A stretch of DNA of 64,000 nt. Source: Flavihumibacter cheonanensis (GTDB lineage: Bacteria > Bacteroidota > Bacteroidia > Chitinophagales > Chitinophagaceae). Positions 60,973 to 64,000 of the stretch are shown piece after piece (positions within the stretch are counted from its first letter, which is position 1; the number at the start of each line of letters is the position of its first letter). Under the pieces are notes generated by a model that worked only from the letters and a program-made list of their open reading frames with translations, did not search any database and was not told the origin of the DNA. The stretch is from contig NZ_JAKRWF010000004.1 in NCBI RefSeq assembly GCF_022352215.1, forward strand, positions 248,001-312,000, given 5' to 3'. Position numbers and translations under genes: made by a program.

Positions 60973-61202
60973 CAGGCAGAAATTGGAAAATATAATTCCT
61001 GTTGAAGGCAGTCCTTAAGGTAAGCAAAGACGGCGCGCAAAGAATCAGTTGTAAGATTCGGGTATGCTTCCAAAATTTGATTTTCTGTCCAGCCTGAACC
61101 AAAGAGTTCAAGAATTAATTCTACCGAAATTCTTGTACCCTTTATAATTGGCTTGCCCAGAAGGACCTGTTTATCTGAGATAATATGATTCTGCCAATCC
61201 AT
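60972..61202 (-). CDS. DUF433 antitoxin
   Basis: A 76-residue DUF433 protein when started at the ATG at 61202 (MDWQNHIISDKQVLLGKPIIKGTRI); the frame opens at 61235 but the family start is at the MDW. The winged-helix-like HTH pattern is clear: GKPIIKGTRISVELILELFGSGWTENQILEAYPNLT, then DSLRAVFAYLKD. DUF433 proteins bind DNA and neutralise the adjacent DUF5615 PIN-like toxin. They probably autoregulate the pair. The stop overlaps the toxin start by one base. Confidence 0.88.
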   Translation of the reverse strand: MDWQNHIISDKQVLLGKPIIKGTRISVELILELFGSGWTENQILEAYPNLTTDSLRAVFAYLKDCLQQELYFPISA

Positions 61203-61290
61203 ACTGCAAATATATAATATTTCAGGTGAAGGCAAATTGTTGAAAACTAGGTTATTAGGTTAAGTGAAATGAATTAACATGACCAGCTAT

Positions 61291-62124
61291 TTACTGCCAT
61301 TCAGGGTACCGTACATCGAATGAATCAAGTATTTCTTTTGCTGTATCATATAAATGTTGCCTGCCTAACTGCTCATAAGGCAATAGCATTTGATTTAGAT
61401 ATTTTTTAGCGAGTTCATAATTTGTCCATTCATACCAATAGAGTTCTTTCAAATAAAATAGCTGTGATCCATAAAATCCTTTACGTCTCATTTCTTCGGT
61501 TGATTCTTCAAAACATTCAACTCTTTTGGCGCTATTTATATCGTTTATAAATAGTTCATGTGAAGTGTCAAAATATTTCTCCTCTGCAAAAACGCCAACA
61601 CCATCAGATGTATTAACAAATCTCCATCCATTTTTGGGCTGTACAGTTATTCTAAGTCCATTTCCGTTCGCGTCATATCGTTTTTGTTTCCTAATTATAG
61701 GTTCCAGTTCCAGCACTTTCAATAATTGTGAATGTTTATCAATTAAAATAGGATCTGTGAGCAAATTTTGAAATAATGCATGGGAGGTGTTGCCAATGTG
61801 TATTAAACCATCTGAATCCATGGGGCATAATTCACCTGAGGGATAGTCTTCATTGTCTTGGGTATGAATAACAAATCCGAAATGTGTTCCAGCAAATGCT
61901 GTTTTGCCAAATGGAAACAATTCTATAGGTGTTTGTTGGTATCTTGCTTCGTTTGCTTCAATTATTTCAAATCCGAAGAGGTCATCCAAAATGTCAAGTG
62001 GATGGTAGCCATTTCGATTACAGTAAGTTTCAACTGTAATCAGGTTATTAAAGAATAATTCAGGTATTTGTACTCCAAAATATTCAGTAGCATCGCTATA
62101 CGTTTGGAATGGAAGAGGACTCAA
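61291..62124 (-). CDS. hypothetical protein, possibly SMI1/KNR4-like
   Basis: Not firmly recognised. A 277-residue soluble protein, no signal or membrane helix. The first half has features reminiscent of SMI1/KNR4 (SUKH) immunity proteins: an acidic DILDDLFGFEIIEANEARY helix, PIELFPFGKTAFAGTHFGFVIHTQD with its aromatic strand, and CPMDSDGLIHIGNTSHALFQNLL. The C-terminal half is helical (FYLKELYWYEWTNYELAKKYLNQML). A contact-toxin partner is not visible nearby. It is A+T-rich and lies 11 bases downstream of the S41 peptidase gene, on the same strand. Confidence 0.6.
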   Translation of the reverse strand: MSPLPFQTYSDATEYFGVQIPELFFNNLITVETYCNRNGYHPLDILDDLFGFEIIEANEARYQQTPIELFPFGKTAFAGTHFGFVIHTQDNEDYPSGELCPMDSDGLIHIGNTSHALFQNLLTDPILIDKHSQLLKVLELEPIIRKQKRYDANGNGLRITVQPKNGWRFVNTSDGVGVFAEEKYFDTSHELFINDINSAKRVECFEESTEEMRRKGFYGSQLFYLKELYWYEWTNYELAKKYLNQMLLPYEQLGRQHLYDTAKEILDSFDVRYPEWQ

Positions 62125-62135
62125 AATTAGCGATT

Positions 62136-63545
62136 TTAAACTTTTCGAAACTTTTCTAAATAACCATCTTTGTGCTTGATTTGAATCTCCACTACTTCGT
62201 TGTTTGTATTTCTGACAAATCGTACAAACTTAAATCTTTCTGTGAGGAAAAAATCGATTGCGTCCGGAATAAGCAGTTGTCTTAAATAAAAATCATACGT
62301 CATGAATAATTTATCATTTTCCAGAGTGATTACTACTTTTCTGTAATCTCCAATATAACTGGAAAAATTTCTATGGAAATAGGGCTCTCTGTTATCGATA
62401 ATTGTTCGTTCCTTTTTGTAATATTTTGTCTTTACTCCAGTTGTGTCAGTATTGGGTAATAAAGCTAATCCATACGCTATTGAAAATGCACTATCAGCAC
62501 TACTTTGAATATCAGGTTTAATACCTATGCCTTCAATTGAGTGATTAAAATTGTTTTCGTCAAATACTCTAATATTGGGGATGACGGCGGTAAAGTAGTT
62601 ATCAAAAAATGTTTCGCAATATCCGTTGCCACCACCCGTAGTTGCTTCTCCAACTACTGTTGTGTTCTGATTAAGTAGCCTCAGTTTTTGCGTTACCAGT
62701 TCGCCGGCCGAGAATGTTCTTTTGCTTGTAAGAATATATATATGTTTGGAGCCTACCAGGTTGTTTTTGATGGTAGTATCAGTGTAATATTTTCTCGGAA
62801 ATTTATACTCTTTGTCACGTCCGCTTGAGTCTATTCTGAATAGAATCTCTGTTGTTATAAAATAAGCCCCTTTCGATTCAGCAAAATGAGAAGAAAATTT
62901 TGCAGCATGAAAAATATTGCCACCAAGATTTTCCCTGAAATCAAGTATAATGGAGTTGGAATTTTTTAGATAAGTAAGGACGGTTTCAATGCTTATACGG
63001 TTTTTATTTACTTTTTTGTAGAAAGATGCTGATTTGAAATCTTTAATCTCTACATAACCAATATTGCCAGGTAATATTTTAATTTCTCCATAATTAAACA
63101 TATCCTGCTTCGTTCGGGCTCTATATTTTTTGTCGAATGCATCCTGTCTCCGTGTAACTTTTTTACGAAGGCGTTTCATTTTTTTTCTGCTTAGATTATC
63201 TAAGTACAAATATTTCGGATCAGTTGTCATACTTCTATGAGCTGGATCAATAATAATATGATTATCTCTGCTGACCCTTCTCAAGTCTTCGTTAATTTCA
63301 TATACAAACTCGTCCATATTTAAAGTGGAATCATACTGTCCGGTACTCAGTTTGTATTTTATAGTATCACACATGGCTTTTGCTATATTGGCATCCAGGT
63401 ATGAATTGTAGATTTTAATCGATAGATTTTCTACTAATTTGTGTTTAGTAGAATCGGTTTGGCTAAATGAGATGATGGGTATTAATATGATCACATATAA
63501 TGCAATATAAATTGAGAATGATCTTGTATTAATATTTTTATTCAT
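62136..63545 (-). CDS. exported S41-family (C-terminal processing-like) peptidase
   Basis: A 469-residue exported protein with signal peptide ending near IISFSQ. The S41 domain starts around residue 150 (GNIGYVEIKDF), continues with SIILDFRENLGGNIFHAAKF and HIYILTSKRTFSAGELVTQKLRLL, where the Ser of TFSAGE is the likely nucleophile, then TVVGEATTGGGNGYCETFF. No PDZ domain is visible, which is characteristic of the retinol-binding-protein-like (IRBP) branch of S41. The N-terminal 130 residues are a helical cap rich in Lys and Arg. It sits 11 bases after the small lipoprotein gene on the same strand. Substrate unknown. Confidence 0.88.
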   Translation of the reverse strand: MNKNINTRSFSIYIALYVIILIPIISFSQTDSTKHKLVENLSIKIYNSYLDANIAKAMCDTIKYKLSTGQYDSTLNMDEFVYEINEDLRRVSRDNHIIIDPAHRSMTTDPKYLYLDNLSRKKMKRLRKKVTRRQDAFDKKYRARTKQDMFNYGEIKILPGNIGYVEIKDFKSASFYKKVNKNRISIETVLTYLKNSNSIILDFRENLGGNIFHAAKFSSHFAESKGAYFITTEILFRIDSSGRDKEYKFPRKYYTDTTIKNNLVGSKHIYILTSKRTFSAGELVTQKLRLLNQNTTVVGEATTGGGNGYCETFFDNYFTAVIPNIRVFDENNFNHSIEGIGIKPDIQSSADSAFSIAYGLALLPNTDTTGVKTKYYKKERTIIDNREPYFHRNFSSYIGDYRKVVITLENDKLFMTYDFYLRQLLIPDAIDFFLTERFKFVRFVRNTNNEVVEIQIKHKDGYLEKFRKV

Positions 63546-63556
63546 TGAAAATGAAT

Positions 63557-63982
63557 TTAAGGGTAGATAATTTTATCTATCCAATTCTTTTCGGATTTGT
63601 AATTTCTTTTGTAGATAGTTATATGATCTATTAAGCCCTGATGCTTTGCCACTTCCCTAATTTTTAGTATCGCTTTTTGATAGTCTTTACCTACAATAAA
63701 ATGAAAGTCATTTTCGACTGGAAAGTCGTTTTCAGCGAGTGTTCCTAATTTATTTGTTTCTAAGCTCCTTAATATAGCCTCATCAAGCTGTTTTTTATGA
63801 ATTTTTTTATCTTGGATGGAATCGATAAGTTCCAATTTTATATAGATAATCGAATATTCTTCCAGAATTGGTTTATCCCAGCCAATTGCCTGGTTAAGGT
63901 TTTTCGGGTATCTACTTTCGCTTTCTGTGCAGGATGAAATAAATAAAACGGTAAATAACAGTAACAGTTTTATTTTACCCAA
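63557..63982 (-). CDS. small hypothetical lipoprotein, start near or beyond window edge
   Basis: A 141-residue lipoprotein if started at TTG at 63982: MGKIKLLLLFTVLFISSC is a well-formed lipoprotein signal with Cys18. The same frame stays open to base 64000 without a stop or ATG, so the true start may lie outside the window. The mature part is charged and helical (KKIHKKQLDEAILRSLETNKLG, GKDYQKAILKIREVAKHQGL) with no recognised domain. It is followed after 11 bases by the S41 peptidase gene, so the two are likely co-transcribed. Confidence 0.6.
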   Translation of the reverse strand: MGKIKLLLLFTVLFISSCTESESRYPKNLNQAIGWDKPILEEYSIIYIKLELIDSIQDKKIHKKQLDEAILRSLETNKLGTLAENDFPVENDFHFIVGKDYQKAILKIREVAKHQGLIDHITIYKRNYKSEKNWIDKIIYP

Positions 63983-64000
63983 GGAACAGCTTTTATTAAA

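Overview
The window looks like a chromosomal segment of a Bacteroidota bacterium, most likely from the Chitinophagaceae. The support is a SusC/SusD pair with a hybrid two-component (HTCS) regulator, a PorP/SprF protein of the type IX secretion system, lipoproteins with acidic residues after the lipobox cysteine, an isopropylmalate-type synthase of the kind found between leuD and leuB in this phylum, and start sites that mostly lack Shine-Dalgarno sequences. The genus is not resolved. No rRNA, tRNA, CRISPR array, transposase or phage gene was recognised.

Layout. 1-8.2 kb holds housekeeping and signalling genes: an RsmI-like methylase, an EI24 membrane protein, 3-methyladenine glycosylase, PorP/SprF, uracil phosphoribosyltransferase, anhydro-MurNAc kinase, and a four-gene operon with a LiaF-like sensor, a DUF4288 protein, a LytS-type kinase and a LytTR regulator. 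8.4-18 kb has adenine deaminase and two consecutive tandem gene pairs: two LolA-like secreted proteins, then two ~1,030-residue Asp-box (BNR) propeller proteins. 18-29.5 kb is an accessory stretch, visibly richer in A+T toward its right end. It carries a DUF1801 protein, a TraB/GumN homologue that has lost its signature histidines, a 2H-phosphoesterase-like protein, a beta-lactamase-family hydrolase, a cupin, an AraC regulator, and a tight five-gene operon of unknown function. One protein of that operon is a truncated relative of cytochrome oxidase subunit I in which both helix-X heme-ligand histidines are replaced by tyrosine.

29.7-53.8 kb is a polysaccharide-utilization region in two facing halves. 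The plus strand carries a GH29 fucosidase, a beta-barrel protein, a GH95 fucosidase, a TonB-dependent receptor and a GH3 beta-glucosidase with a PA14 insert. The minus strand reads HTCS regulator, SusC, SusD, two IPT/TIG glycan-binding lipoproteins and a surface lipoprotein glycosidase of clan GH-A type. Together they suggest capture and breakdown of a fucosylated beta-glucan-type polysaccharide, such as fucosylated xyloglucan; the substrate is inferred. A terminator-like hairpin sits inside the minus-strand operon, just before the glycosidase. An array of CGGT-centred 11-bp units, with exactly 11 bp between cores, lies upstream of the GH29 gene.

53.9-60.3 kb has a RibD/DHFR-like reductase, a six-bladed-propeller protein and a leuC-leuD-leuA/cimA-leuB operon. 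60.6-64 kb is an A+T-rich end segment with a DUF433/DUF5615 toxin-antitoxin pair, a hypothetical protein, an S41 peptidase and a small lipoprotein cut by or close to the window edge.
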